Assembly: GCA_023411265.1 (NCBI GenBank)
Contig: JAEYOX010000060.1
Coordinates: forward strand, 1 to 41,409
Source of the DNA: Bacteroidota bacterium
GTDB taxonomy: Bacteria; Bacteroidota; Bacteroidia; Flavobacteriales; Weeksellaceae
Reading direction: 5' to 3'
DNA length: 41,409 nt
Part shown: positions 8,118 through 17,004 of the stretch, one piece after another
How the letters are laid out: each line of letters opens with the position of its first letter
Numbering within the stretch: position 1 is the first letter of the stretch
Translations under genes and position numbers: made by a program
Notes under the pieces: model-generated
The model's input: the letters and a program-made list of their open reading frames with translations, nothing else
The model's database searches: none
Told to the model about the DNA's origin: nothing

Positions 8118-8882
8118 ATGAACAGCAGACAGGAAAAATTAGATGCGTTCGGACGTTTGTTAGACATCATGGACGATCTCCGTGAAAAATGTCCGTGGGA
8201 TCGGAAACAAACCCTACAGTCGCTCCGGCATTTAACGCTGGAAGAAGTGTACGAACTTTCCGATGCCTTGCTGGTTGAAGACTTGCAAGAAATAAAAAAG
8301 GAACTGGGCGATGTGCTTTTGCATCTGGTCTTTTATGCTAAAATTGGTTCGGAAAAGAAGGCGTTCGATATCGCTGATGTTATCAATTCGTTAAACGAAA
8401 AACTGATTTTCCGGCATCCGCATATTTACGGGGATGCGGAAGTTCAGGATGAAGAAGAAGTGAAGCAGAACTGGGAAAAACTAAAGCTGAAAGAAGGAAA
8501 TACTTCAGTTTTATCAGGGGTTTCCAAAGGAACACCGAGTATGATAAAAGCGTTCCGAATTCAGGAAAAAGTAAAGGGAGTTGGTTTTGAGTTTCATGAT
8601 GCTGAAGATGCCTGGAAGAAAGTGGATGAAGAATTAGCGGAATTTCATGCTGAGACTCAGTTGGAAAAGAAAGAAGAAGAACTGGGCGATGTTTTTTTCT
8701 CATTGATCAATTACGCCAGAATTTCAGGAATTAATCCGGATTCTGCTTTGGAGAAAACGAACAATAAATTTATTTCCCGCTTTCAGAAAATGGAAATAAT
8801 GGCCCGGGAAAAAAATCTGAATCTTTCGGATCTTGATCTTGACGAAATGGATCTGCTTTGGGAAGAAGCTAAAGGTATGTAA
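8118..8882 (+). CDS. mazG: Nucleoside triphosphate pyrophosphohydrolase MazG
   Basis: Hydrolyses nucleoside triphosphates to monophosphates and pyrophosphate, as in house-cleaning of non-canonical nucleotides. The 254-aa protein has the tandem MazG arrangement. The N-terminal repeat carries CPWDRKQT, then metal-binding EExxE (Glu42, Glu43, Glu46) and ELGD (Glu62, Asp65). The second repeat has VDEELAEF and EEELGDVFFSLINYAR, then NKFISRFQKME. Length and motif order match E. coli MazG (about 263 aa). It is flanked by terminators on both sides, so it appears to be a single-gene unit. Its promoter should lie in 8053-8117, where I found no clear -7 box. Confidence 0.95.
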   Translation: MNSRQEKLDAFGRLLDIMDDLREKCPWDRKQTLQSLRHLTLEEVYELSDALLVEDLQEIKKELGDVLLHLVFYAKIGSEKKAFDIADVINSLNEKLIFRHPHIYGDAEVQDEEEVKQNWEKLKLKEGNTSVLSGVSKGTPSMIKAFRIQEKVKGVGFEFHDAEDAWKKVDEELAEFHAETQLEKKEEELGDVFFSLINYARISGINPDSALEKTNNKFISRFQKMEIMAREKNLNLSDLDLDEMDLLWEEAKGM

Positions 8883-8900
8883 TCCTGTTGAGATATGATC

Positions 8901-8936
8901 AAAAAAAAACCTCTGATAAAGTATCGGAGGTTTTTT
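8901..8936. terminator. Bidirectional terminator between mazG and the His-rich lipoprotein gene
   Basis: Stem CCTCTGATA (8910-8918) pairs with TATCGGAGG (8922-8930), with one G-T wobble and a 3-nt loop. It has nine As on the left and six Ts on the right, so it can serve both converging genes. Confidence 0.8.
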
Positions 8937-8960
8937 AATTAATTTCAGAACATAGGAAGT

Positions 8961-9443
8961 TTATTCAAAATATTGATGGTACGTTTCAATAGAATGTTCC
9001 AAAGCATCAGTCACTTTATCGGCTTCTTCTTTGGTTGTTGCCTTAGCCAAAAGATCAATATTTCTCATATGATCCGTCAGCCAAACGTGTAGCACATCAT
9101 GTGATTTTCCTGTCATGGTACAGCTTTTAATCAGCTTTTCATTCGCTGAATTTAGATCCGAGGCCAGCACTCTGTAATCGTCCTTGTCATTGGCGTAATT
9201 TTCCAGAAGTCTTTCCTGTTCCTGAATAAAAGGTAACATTTCGGGATTGGTTTTCCATTTATTTCCGTTGTCCAGAACCAGTCCGACGCTGGTGTCGGCA
9301 TGATCTGCATGATCGTCATGATCCTCCACAGCAATATGTTCATGAGTGGTATGTTCAGAATGATCCACGGTGTCAGTCTGTTTTTTGTCGCAGGAAGTAA
9401 GTATGCCCACACCCATAATGACCGGAATGATGAGTTTTCTCAT
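8961..9443 (-). CDS. His-rich lipoprotein of unknown function
   Basis: I do not recognise a named family. The 160-aa protein starts with a lipoprotein signal whose lipobox is ILTSC (Cys18). It then has a His/Asp/Glu-rich segment with seven histidines at 28, 31, 34, 36, 42, 45 and 48. The rest (about 60-160) is predicted helical and includes two further conserved-looking spots, CTMTGKSHDVLHVWLTDH and HSIETYHQYFE. The His-rich stretch suggests binding of zinc, copper or nickel in the periplasm or at the outer membrane; this is inference from composition only. It has a shared terminator at its 3' end and 176 nt upstream before the end of the nuo operon. No clear -7 box was found there. Confidence 0.72.
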   Translation of the reverse strand: MRKLIIPVIMGVGILTSCDKKQTDTVDHSEHTTHEHIAVEDHDDHADHADTSVGLVLDNGNKWKTNPEMLPFIQEQERLLENYANDKDDYRVLASDLNSANEKLIKSCTMTGKSHDVLHVWLTDHMRNIDLLAKATTKEEADKVTDALEHSIETYHQYFE

Positions 9444-9573
9444 TTTGAGTAGTTTATGAATTAAAAGGAAAAAATTTCTTCTAATTTTTTGATTTTATTA
9501 AAGGTAGTGCTTTTCTTTTTATTATCAAAATTAATAGATATGAGTTTAAGTAGGTGCTGCTGGTTTGTAAGCA

Positions 9574-9601
9574 TAAAAAACCCTTTCGGAATGAAAGGGT
9601 T
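9574..9601 (-). terminator. Rho-independent terminator of the nuo operon
   Basis: A perfect 9-bp stem AACCCTTTC/GAAAGGGTT (9579-9587 with 9593-9601) has a 5-nt loop. On the minus strand it is followed by a T tract. It lies 18 nt after the nuoN stop. Confidence 0.8.
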
Positions 9602-9619
9602 GTATTATTCTTCGGACAT

Positions 9620-10999
9620 TTACGAAGCGAACTGCATCGCAAACAAATCCGGGAAGATCCCAAGTATAACGATCGCAGCAATTATGAAAACCGCCAGAAT
9701 ATTGTAGGTGAGAGTTACTCTTTCTGAAGTTTTGAAACTGCTTTCTTTGTGAAAAAACATTGCGATGATGAGTCTAAGATAATAGGCAATTGAAATGGCA
9801 GAGCCCAAAATTGCAATTAATACCAGAAACAGGGCGCCGTTCATCGCCTGTGCGAACAGGGCGAATTTACCGATGAAACCTGCAGTTAAAGGAATGCCTG
9901 CCATCGACAGCATTGATATGGTAGCCACAACGGCCAGCAACGGCTCGGAATAAGCCAATCCTTTAAAAGCACTGAAGGACGTTTCTCTTTTCAATTTCTC
10001 TACCCAGATGAGGGTCATCATCACTCCCACAGTGGCCAGTGAATAAGCAAAAAGATAATAAGCAAGATGATAAGTGGATAAATTATTAAGTCCATAAAAA
10101 ATTAACCCGATGTATCCTGCATGTGAGACGGAAGAGTAGGCCAGCATTCTTTTGGCATTTCCCTGAGCTAGCCCCATCGTATTGGCGAGAAAAAGCGTGA
10201 TGATGATCAGTATTCCTAAGATATTAAACCATTCATCATAGACGCCGATAAATCCAATGGTCATTAGCCTGAAAAAAGCATAAAACCCTGAAATTTTCAC
10301 AACACTCATCATAAAAGCAGTGACAAGCGAGGGCGATCCCTGATAGACATCCGGGCTCCACATGTGAAAAGGGGCTAAAGCGACTTTGAAAGCCATGGCA
10401 GCAATCATCATAATCACTCCCATGATCAGCATGAGATTATCGGGAAATTCCACTGCAAATGCATGTATTTCATACAGATCAAAACTACCGGAACTTCCAT
10501 AAATTAAAGCGATCCCGAAAAGAAGAAAACCGGTTGCGAAACAACCCATCAGAAAATACTTTAGGGAAGCTTCATTGGAACGGAGATCCGATTTTTGCGC
10601 CCCCGCCATGACATATAAAGGAATAGAGAGAATTTCAATTCCTAAAAACAAAGTCACAAGATTTTGATAGCCAAAAAGAACGATACCTCCGCACAGCGCG
10701 AAGAGCATGAGTGCATACAGTTCGGACTGATGGCTTCTGTGATTACTGAAAGCAAATCCTCCCAGAAAAAAGAGAAGCAGGGTAGTTACAATGGATATTT
10801 TTGTGAACAATGCTGCATTAGGCCCAAATTCAAACATTTCGCGATACTCACTGAAAAATTCAGCTTCAGGAAGATAACTTACATACAAAGCAGCCAGCAA
10901 ACCTGCGATTCCAATATACCGGGCATACTTTCCCTGATTGAATACACCGGAAAATAACGCAATCACCGCAGTGAGGAATACAATAATTAAAACACTCAT
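9620..10999 (-). CDS. nuoN: NADH-quinone oxidoreductase subunit N
   Basis: Antiporter-like membrane subunit of respiratory complex I, contributing to proton translocation driven by NADH oxidation. The 459-aa protein has about 14 hydrophobic helices. The proton-channel core is visible in the middle: AMAFKVALAPFHMWSPDVYQGSP followed by TAFMMSVVKISGFYAFFR, with the expected lysines and the broken helix around Pro. It is the last gene of the nuoA-N operon, 10 nt after nuoM, and is followed by a strong terminator. Confidence 0.96.
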   Translation of the reverse strand: MSVLIIVFLTAVIALFSGVFNQGKYARYIGIAGLLAALYVSYLPEAEFFSEYREMFEFGPNAALFTKISIVTTLLLFFLGGFAFSNHRSHQSELYALMLFALCGGIVLFGYQNLVTLFLGIEILSIPLYVMAGAQKSDLRSNEASLKYFLMGCFATGFLLFGIALIYGSSGSFDLYEIHAFAVEFPDNLMLIMGVIMMIAAMAFKVALAPFHMWSPDVYQGSPSLVTAFMMSVVKISGFYAFFRLMTIGFIGVYDEWFNILGILIIITLFLANTMGLAQGNAKRMLAYSSVSHAGYIGLIFYGLNNLSTYHLAYYLFAYSLATVGVMMTLIWVEKLKRETSFSAFKGLAYSEPLLAVVATISMLSMAGIPLTAGFIGKFALFAQAMNGALFLVLIAILGSAISIAYYLRLIIAMFFHKESSFKTSERVTLTYNILAVFIIAAIVILGIFPDLFAMQFAS

Positions 11000-11009
11000 T
11001 TTTTTATTA

Positions 11010-12503
11010 TTAACTTACCATTGATTGGTAGATAAACTTTAACGAACCACTGACCAGATCTATAACCGGCTGAGGAAAAACCCCAAAAAAGATGATCACA
11101 AATGCGATGCTTACCATAACCACAAATTCCGGAGCATTCAGGTCCTTTGCAGAAGCAAGGATTTCTTCTTGTCCGGTTGTAAACATTGAATATCCATAAG
11201 CTCTGAAAAGATAGGCAGCAGCAAGAATAATGGTAATTCCTGCAATAATGGCAGCCAGTATATTGTAATCGAAAATTGATTTTAAAAGGATAAATTCTCC
11301 GATGAAACCATTGGTTAACGGTAATCCGACGGAACCCAGAAGTACGATCATAAACAGCACCGCAAATTTCGGAGCGACACGGGCTAGTCCTCCCATCTGC
11401 CGTATATCCCTGGTTTTAAATCTTTTGTAAAGAATATCAGCACAGTAGAAAAGCCCTACAATGTTGAATCCGTGTGCAAAAGCTTGAACCAAAGCCCCTT
11501 CGCCACCTTCTATGGTGAAAGTTCCGTTCAGCACCAGCATGGCTGTGGCAAAAATTCCTGCCACCATCAATCCCACGTGTGAAAAGGAAGAATAGGTAAA
11601 AATTCGTTTTATATCGTTTTGAATCAATGCTATCAGCGCACCGTGAAGAACACCGATAATGGCCAACATCAAAACTATAGAACCGGAAATACCGCCGATG
11701 GCATCAGGAGTGATGGGCAACAGATACCGGAAAATTCCGTAGATGGCCATCTTGAGCATAATACCGGATAGCAACATGGTTCCCTGCGTTGGCGAATAGG
11801 TATAGGTATCCGGTTGCCAAGTGTGAAAAGGAAAAACAGGCAGTTTCACGGCAAATGCAAAGAAAATAAACCAAAAAATGACTGTCTGTTGATTGATGTT
11901 CAGCTCTGCATTATACATAGCGGTTACACCGAAGGAAGGAGCGTATAAATACACATAAATGAAAGCACCCAGCATAAACAAGGATCCTACGAAGGTATAA
12001 ACGAAAAACTTGGTCGTAAACTGAAGACGTTTGTTTTCCTGTCCCCAAAGTCCTGCGATCAACCAGATCGGAATCAGAGTCACTTCCCAGAAAACGTAAA
12101 AAAGTAGTCCGTCCAATGCGGTGAAAACTCCAACAAGGCCAAATTGCATCAGCAAAATAAGCGCATAAAAGGAGTTTCTGTAGTTTACATTTTCATTGAA
12201 AGAAGAATAAATAATGAGTGGCATCAGGATATTGGTAAGCAGCAGCAGCAGCATGCTCATACCGTCCACACCGAAATGGATCGTACTTTTCATGAATTGT
12301 GACCATGGATAGTTGATCTCATGCTGAAGTACACTGTCCACAGTCAGTTTACTGTCAAATCCGTTTAGAATTAAAAAAGTAACCAGCATCTGCACCAGTG
12401 CAATAGCCAAAGCAACGTATTTACCGGTTTGGCCTCTCCAGGCAAACAGCAATCCCGAACCTACCAGAGGTATAAGTAATAATGCTAATAAATGATACGA
12501 CAT
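11010..12503 (-). CDS. nuoM: NADH-quinone oxidoreductase subunit M
   Basis: Second antiporter-like proton-pumping subunit of complex I. The 497-aa protein has about 14 helices. Diagnostic stretches are the conserved Glu in the early helix (FYVFWEVTLIPIWLI), KLPVFPFHTWQPDTYTYSP with the channel Lys, and SGIMLKMAIYGIFRY. It follows nuoL with only 2 nt between stop and start and precedes nuoN by 10 nt, so translational coupling is likely. Length is normal for the family (about 490-510 aa). Confidence 0.96.
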   Translation of the reverse strand: MSYHLLALLLIPLVGSGLLFAWRGQTGKYVALAIALVQMLVTFLILNGFDSKLTVDSVLQHEINYPWSQFMKSTIHFGVDGMSMLLLLLTNILMPLIIYSSFNENVNYRNSFYALILLMQFGLVGVFTALDGLLFYVFWEVTLIPIWLIAGLWGQENKRLQFTTKFFVYTFVGSLFMLGAFIYVYLYAPSFGVTAMYNAELNINQQTVIFWFIFFAFAVKLPVFPFHTWQPDTYTYSPTQGTMLLSGIMLKMAIYGIFRYLLPITPDAIGGISGSIVLMLAIIGVLHGALIALIQNDIKRIFTYSSFSHVGLMVAGIFATAMLVLNGTFTIEGGEGALVQAFAHGFNIVGLFYCADILYKRFKTRDIRQMGGLARVAPKFAVLFMIVLLGSVGLPLTNGFIGEFILLKSIFDYNILAAIIAGITIILAAAYLFRAYGYSMFTTGQEEILASAKDLNAPEFVVMVSIAFVIIFFGVFPQPVIDLVSGSLKFIYQSMVS

Positions 12504-12505
12504 TA

Positions 12506-14422
12506 TTATAGTAATATAAAGTTAACAAACAATATGATTCCGACCGCTAAAGTCATGATCAGAACATAATTTTCAACATTTCCGTTTTGAATCTTTTTCA
12601 TGGACTTTCCGCTTTCTTCCGCTCCATCACCGATAAAATGTACTACACGATCCAGCACATTATTGTCAAACATTTTCCCTGCCCGTCCAAAACCTTCTAC
12701 AGTTCTGATAATAATCGCGTGATAGAGTTCGTCAATATATAATTTCTTTGCAGAAAGCCTTTCCCAACCGGTGTAAGCATTTTCATCTACAGGAAGTTTT
12801 CCTTTGTTAACATATTTATTTTTAATAAACATCCATACTGCAAAGAACATCAAAACAGTGATGCCCAATAAAATGTATTCGGTAGTAAGGGAAATTCCTT
12901 TCAGATTGGCTTCCATCTGGTTTTTTGCACTTTCTGTAAGGATGGGAGACAGCCAGTGTTGTAACCGGGAATATTCGCCGTGAGCAATAATATGAGGTAG
13001 ATTAATAAAACCTCCAATTACAGACAGAACAGCGAGAATCGCCAAAGGAACGGTCATGTTCAAAGGACTTTCGTGCAGATGCTTCTCCTGTTCTTCAGTT
13101 CCCCGGAACTTACCGTGAAAAGTAAGGTAATACATTCTGAACATATATGCGGCCGTCAATGCGGCAATTAAGAATAAAATCACCCAATATATAGGATTTT
13201 TTGCCCAGGCAGCAACTAGAATTTCATCCTTAGAAATCATTCCGGAGAATAAAGGCATTCCGGCAATGGCAAAAGTTCCGATAAGGAAAGTGAGATGAGT
13301 TGTTTTTATTTTGTCTTTCAGCCCACCCATAAAACGCATGTCCTGCTCGCCGCCCATAGCGTGAATTACAGAGCCGGATCCGAGGAACAGCAACGCTTTG
13401 AAAAAAGCATGCGTCATAAGATGGAACATGGCAGCTGTATAAGCGCCTGCACCCAAAGCGGCAACCATAAAACCAAGCTGTGAAACAGTAGAGTACGCCA
13501 GTACTTTTTTGATGTCGTTCTGTCTCATTGCGAAAAACGCAGCAATAAGTGCAGTCAGAAGTCCTGTAAAAAGAATTCCGTCCATCACAGTAGGGGCCAG
13601 CACATAGAGAAAATTGGATCGCACGACAAGATAAATTCCGGCAGTAACCATGGTCGCAGCGTGAATAAGTGCAGAAACCGGAGTAGGGCCGGCCATCGCA
13701 TCAGGAAGCCAGGTGAACAGAGGAATCTGCGCTGATTTTCCTACGGCACCGATAAATAAAGAGGCACAAATGAAAATAATGATCGTACCGTTCAATTCAA
13801 ATTGAGAGGCGTTCTGAGCTACGGAAAGAAAATCCAGAGCGTTGGTTTGAAGGGCAATCATAAAAATACCCATCAAGAGACCTAAATCTCCGATTCGGTT
13901 CATGATAAATGCCTTTCTCGCTGCTTTTCCGTATTCTGCATTTTTATACCAGAATCCAATCAGAAGATACGAACAAAGTCCAACTCCTTCCCAACCGATA
14001 AAAAGAATGACATAATTGCTTCCCATCACCAGCAGGAGCATCATGAATATAAAAAGATTCAGGTAAGCGAAAAAACGGTGGAAACCACTGTCGCTGTGCA
14101 TGTATCCGATGGAATAGAGATGAATTAGTGATCCGATTCCCGTGATGATCATCACCATCATTAGGGAAAGTTGGTCGATCTGAAAACTGAAATTAACCTG
14201 AACGCCGTTGATTCGGAACCATTCAAAAGCGCGGACAATGACCGGCTGCGAGTCTTTATCAAAGTTCAGAAAAATATAACCTGCAATACAGAAGGAAATA
14301 AATACCACCAGGGTGGCAACACCCCCAACTATGTTTTTGGGAAGTTGTTTTCCGAAAAGCCCGTTAATGAGAAACCCGGCCAACGGTAAAAGCAGAATAG
14401 CAAAAATTAAATTCTCCATCAT
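12506..14422 (-). CDS. nuoL: NADH-quinone oxidoreductase subunit L
   Basis: Distal antiporter-like subunit of complex I with the long lateral helix that runs along NuoM and NuoN. The 638-aa protein (E. coli 613) carries VILFIGWEGVGLCSYLLIG, the channel-lining GKSAQIPLFTWLPDAMAGPTPVSALIHAATMV region, and KKVLAYSTVSQLG. The C-terminal extension has one or two further membrane spans, as expected for the anchor of the lateral helix. Two ATG codons stand in tandem at 14422 and 14419 and either may be used. Only 1 nt separates it from the nuoK stop. Confidence 0.96.
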   Translation of the reverse strand: MMENLIFAILLLPLAGFLINGLFGKQLPKNIVGGVATLVVFISFCIAGYIFLNFDKDSQPVIVRAFEWFRINGVQVNFSFQIDQLSLMMVMIITGIGSLIHLYSIGYMHSDSGFHRFFAYLNLFIFMMLLLVMGSNYVILFIGWEGVGLCSYLLIGFWYKNAEYGKAARKAFIMNRIGDLGLLMGIFMIALQTNALDFLSVAQNASQFELNGTIIIFICASLFIGAVGKSAQIPLFTWLPDAMAGPTPVSALIHAATMVTAGIYLVVRSNFLYVLAPTVMDGILFTGLLTALIAAFFAMRQNDIKKVLAYSTVSQLGFMVAALGAGAYTAAMFHLMTHAFFKALLFLGSGSVIHAMGGEQDMRFMGGLKDKIKTTHLTFLIGTFAIAGMPLFSGMISKDEILVAAWAKNPIYWVILFLIAALTAAYMFRMYYLTFHGKFRGTEEQEKHLHESPLNMTVPLAILAVLSVIGGFINLPHIIAHGEYSRLQHWLSPILTESAKNQMEANLKGISLTTEYILLGITVLMFFAVWMFIKNKYVNKGKLPVDENAYTGWERLSAKKLYIDELYHAIIIRTVEGFGRAGKMFDNNVLDRVVHFIGDGAEESGKSMKKIQNGNVENYVLIMTLAVGIILFVNFILL

Positions 14423-14423
14423 C

Positions 14424-14753
14424 TTATCCTCTTAATTTGTTAAAAATTCCAACATCCACTGATCTGGTATTCCGGTACAGCATCGCAATAATCGCAAGGC
14501 CTACAGCTACTTCGGCTGCCGCTACTACCATGATGAAAAACACAAGAATCTGCCCATGCCCGTCTCCATTGTAGCTTGAAAATGCTGCCAGAAGAAGGTT
14601 GACGGAATTCAGCATCAGTTCTACACAACCTAGAATAATGATGGCATTTTTCCTTAAAAGAACGCCTAAAACACCCAGACAGAATAGCACTGTCGACAGA
14701 ATTATAAAATAATTCAACGGGACACTTTGTATAAATGTATTGACTTCTCCCAT
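14424..14753 (-). CDS. nuoK: NADH-quinone oxidoreductase subunit K
   Basis: Small three-helix membrane subunit of complex I. I start it at the ATG at 14753 (MGEVNTFIQSVPLNYF), giving 109 aa and a 4-nt gap after nuoJ. The longer frame from a TTG at 14777 would overlap nuoJ by 20 nt and adds residues outside the family. The buried glutamates are present in GCVELMLNSVNL and AAAEVAVGLAII. It sits between nuoJ and nuoL in the canonical order. Confidence 0.94.
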   Translation of the reverse strand: MGEVNTFIQSVPLNYFIILSTVLFCLGVLGVLLRKNAIIILGCVELMLNSVNLLLAAFSSYNGDGHGQILVFFIMVVAAAEVAVGLAIIAMLYRNTRSVDVGIFNKLRG

Positions 14754-14757
14754 AATT

Positions 14758-15255
14758 TTATAAATCTCTTTTACCAATTAATACCGCTCCCACAATACCT
14801 GCAAGAATTAGAATAGAAGCCAGTTCGAACGGCAGTACATATTCATTGAACAGAAGGCGGCCTAAATTTTTTGTTAATCCGACAGAATGATCAATACCTT
14901 CAGTCGCAAAAATATCCTGCTGCAAACCACGATAAGCACCCAGAATACCTATAAACAGAATCCCGGCGCTGAAAACTCCGATGAATTTCAAAGTGTTTTG
15001 TTTCTTGCTTTCGTCTGCTTTATTCAGATTCAGCATCATTAATAAATAAAGAAAAAGAACCATGATAGCGCCTGCATACACAATAATCTGAACAATTCCC
15101 AGAAACTGTGCATTCAGAAGAATATACAACCCGGCAATCGAAAACATGGTAACAATCAGAGCGAGAATAGAATAAATCGGACTTCGGGCAAATACGAAAT
15201 ACGTAGCACTTGCGATAGCTATAAATGCGATCAGGAAAAATAAAATCTGTTCCAT
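14758..15255 (-). CDS. nuoJ: NADH-quinone oxidoreductase subunit J
   Basis: Five-helix membrane subunit of complex I, 165 aa. The conserved third helix with its pi-bulge region reads AQFLGIVQIIVYAGAIMVLFLYLLMML, followed by N and charged residues. The start ATG shares its A with the nuoI stop (TAATG), a sign of coupled translation. The C-terminus (ILAGIVGAVLIGKRDL) is typical of the family. Confidence 0.95.
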   Translation of the reverse strand: MEQILFFLIAFIAIASATYFVFARSPIYSILALIVTMFSIAGLYILLNAQFLGIVQIIVYAGAIMVLFLYLLMMLNLNKADESKKQNTLKFIGVFSAGILFIGILGAYRGLQQDIFATEGIDHSVGLTKNLGRLLFNEYVLPFELASILILAGIVGAVLIGKRDL

Positions 15256-15803
15256 TATTTAACTGCCTTTTTTTGTAGTTCACTTTGGCGGTCGGTAATG
15301 TCAATACGATTGTTGACATCTTCTACCAGCATATCTTTTCCGTAAATGAATGAGCCGCGGTTGGTTTCTACATCTACCAATCGGTCTGTCAGATAGATAG
15401 CTGATTTTGGGCACGCTTCTTCGCACATTCCACAGAAAATGCAGCGAAGCATATTGATTTCGTACACCGACGCATATTTTTCTTCCCTGTAAAGGTGCTT
15501 TTCATCTTTAGTTCTTTCGGCTGAAATCATTGTGATGGCTTCTGCAGGGCATGCTACTGCACACAATCCGCAGGAAGTACAACGTTCGCGTCCTTCCTCG
15601 TCTCTTTTCAGAACATGGAGACCACGCCATACCTTGGCTCTTGGTTTTTCAACTTCCGGATACGAAAATACTTTTCCTTTCGGCCCTTCAAGCGCATGCT
15701 TTAAAGTGATGGCCATACCTTTCAGAATTTCCGGAAGGTAAAGTTTTTCCATAAAGGTCATTTCTTTATTCGAAACAACTTTAGACCTGTTTGTAAGTTT
15801 CAT
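15255..15803 (-). CDS. nuoI: NADH-quinone oxidoreductase subunit I
   Basis: Peripheral-arm subunit carrying the two [4Fe-4S] clusters N6a and N6b that pass electrons towards NuoB. The 182-aa protein shows both cluster motifs, CTSCGLCAVACP and CIFCGMCEEACP, each with the distal CP. The N-terminal amphipathic stretch (YLPEILKGMAITLKH) is the usual membrane-contact helix. It lies 53 nt after nuoH; that gap holds only a short GTGC/GCAC inverted repeat. Confidence 0.96.
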   Translation of the reverse strand: MKLTNRSKVVSNKEMTFMEKLYLPEILKGMAITLKHALEGPKGKVFSYPEVEKPRAKVWRGLHVLKRDEEGRERCTSCGLCAVACPAEAITMISAERTKDEKHLYREEKYASVYEINMLRCIFCGMCEEACPKSAIYLTDRLVDVETNRGSFIYGKDMLVEDVNNRIDITDRQSELQKKAVK

Positions 15804-15856
15804 TGACTATATTTTTTGCTTGGTGCACGGAGCACTCTGCTTTCAACATTTATATT

Positions 15857-16918
15857 TTAGGCTCCGAATAGTAAGATTACGGCGCCGGTAATTACCAGAT
15901 TCAATAATGCTAAGGGAATCAGCGTTTTCCAGCCCAGATGCATCAGTTGATCATAACGGAATCTCGGGATCGTCCAGCGAATCCACATGAAAATTAAAAT
16001 TCCGATTATCGTTTTTCCTAGCATCGCCAGGATACTCAGCACGCTGGCAATATTTTCTCCCCAGTTTTCCGTTACCCAGCCAATTCCCGGATAATTAAAA
16101 CCACCAAAGAATAAGACTACTATTAATGCGTTTGATATGAACATGTTCACATATTCCCCGAACATATACATTCCGAAATTCATGGAAGAATATTCTGTCA
16201 TATACCCGTTGACAAGTTCCGATTCACATTCCGGCAAATCGAAAGGGTGACGGTTGGTTTCTGCCATAGCTGCCACGAAAAATATAATGAAAGCTAATGG
16301 TTGATAAAGAATGTTCCAGTTGAAACCGTCTACTTCAAAAAGACCCCAGAGTTTCCCGCTTCCCTGATCGGCAACAATAGTGTTCAGATTCAGACTGCTG
16401 CTCATCATAATAATAGAAAGCAGAGAAAGCCCCATTGCGAGTTCGTAGGAAATCATTTGTGAAGACGCCCGAATAGCACCAATTAGTGAATATTTGTTAT
16501 TGGAAGCCCAGCCTCCGATCATCATTCCGTACACTCCTATCGACACCATTCCGATCAAGAAAAGGACACCAACATCAATATTGGCAACCTGCAAGCTGAA
16601 AGATTCTCCACCGATGTTCAGTGATTGTCCCCATGGAATAACTGCCCCGGTGACGAGAGCGATAAACATGGTGATGGAAGGGCCTAGGATAAACAGAAAC
16701 CTATCCGCCCCATTAGGAATGAATCCCTCCTTGAAAAATAATTTTCCTCCGTCGGCTAAAGGTTGCAAAAGCCCGAAAGGCCCGGCTCTGTTAGGCCCGA
16801 TTCTGTCCTGCAATGCGGCTGCAACTTTTCTTTCACCCCAGGTGGAGTAGGCTGCAATACCTAATGACACGGCAAAAAGCGCAACAACCAATATGATTTT
16901 AAAAGTAATTAAATCCAT
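15857..16918 (-). CDS. nuoH: NADH-quinone oxidoreductase subunit H
   Basis: Membrane subunit that forms the quinone chamber with NuoB and NuoD. The 353-aa protein has about eight helices. Signature stretches are GERKVAAALQDRIGPNRAGPFGLLQPLADGGKLFFKE near the N-terminus and AETNRHPFDLPECESELVNGYMTEYSS in the middle, with the conserved acidic loop. It starts 86 nt after nuoG, the second-largest gap in the operon after nuoD-nuoE. The gap contains a good promoter match and a 7-nt tandem repeat, so nuoH-N may also be expressed from their own start site. Confidence 0.96.
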   Translation of the reverse strand: MDLITFKIILVVALFAVSLGIAAYSTWGERKVAAALQDRIGPNRAGPFGLLQPLADGGKLFFKEGFIPNGADRFLFILGPSITMFIALVTGAVIPWGQSLNIGGESFSLQVANIDVGVLFLIGMVSIGVYGMMIGGWASNNKYSLIGAIRASSQMISYELAMGLSLLSIIMMSSSLNLNTIVADQGSGKLWGLFEVDGFNWNILYQPLAFIIFFVAAMAETNRHPFDLPECESELVNGYMTEYSSMNFGMYMFGEYVNMFISNALIVVLFFGGFNYPGIGWVTENWGENIASVLSILAMLGKTIIGILIFMWIRWTIPRFRYDQLMHLGWKTLIPLALLNLVITGAVILLFGA

Positions 16919-16927
16919 AAAATTTTT

Positions 16928-16947
16928 ATTTGAAATTTGAAATTTGA
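16928..16947. repeat. Short tandem repeat, unit ATTTGAA, about 2.9 copies
   Basis: Three near-complete copies of a 7-nt unit lie just upstream of nuoH, in what would be the leader of a transcript from the internal promoter. It is AT-rich and may be chance slippage; no function can be assigned. Confidence 0.5.
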
Positions 16948-16968
16948 TGATAGAGTTTTACTCTTGTT

Positions 16969-16998
16969 CAAATTTACAAATGCTCACCATTTTTCAAA
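16969..16998 (-). promoter_or_regulatory. Candidate internal nuo promoter driving nuoH-N
   Basis: On the minus strand TTTG (16995-16998) and TAAATTTG (16969-16976) are separated by 18 nt, matching the Bacteroidota consensus at both boxes. Predicted start is near 16964, leaving a leader of about 46 nt before nuoH. Confidence 0.55.
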
Positions 16999-17004
16999 CT
17001 ATTT

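Noticed and set aside
14754..14777. TTG start of nuoK overlapping nuoJ by 20 nt
   Set aside because: The ATG at 14753 gives the family N-terminus and a clean 4-nt gap.
15832..15844. Small GTGC/GCAC inverted repeat between nuoH and nuoI
   Set aside because: A 4-bp stem with no T tract is not evidence for function.
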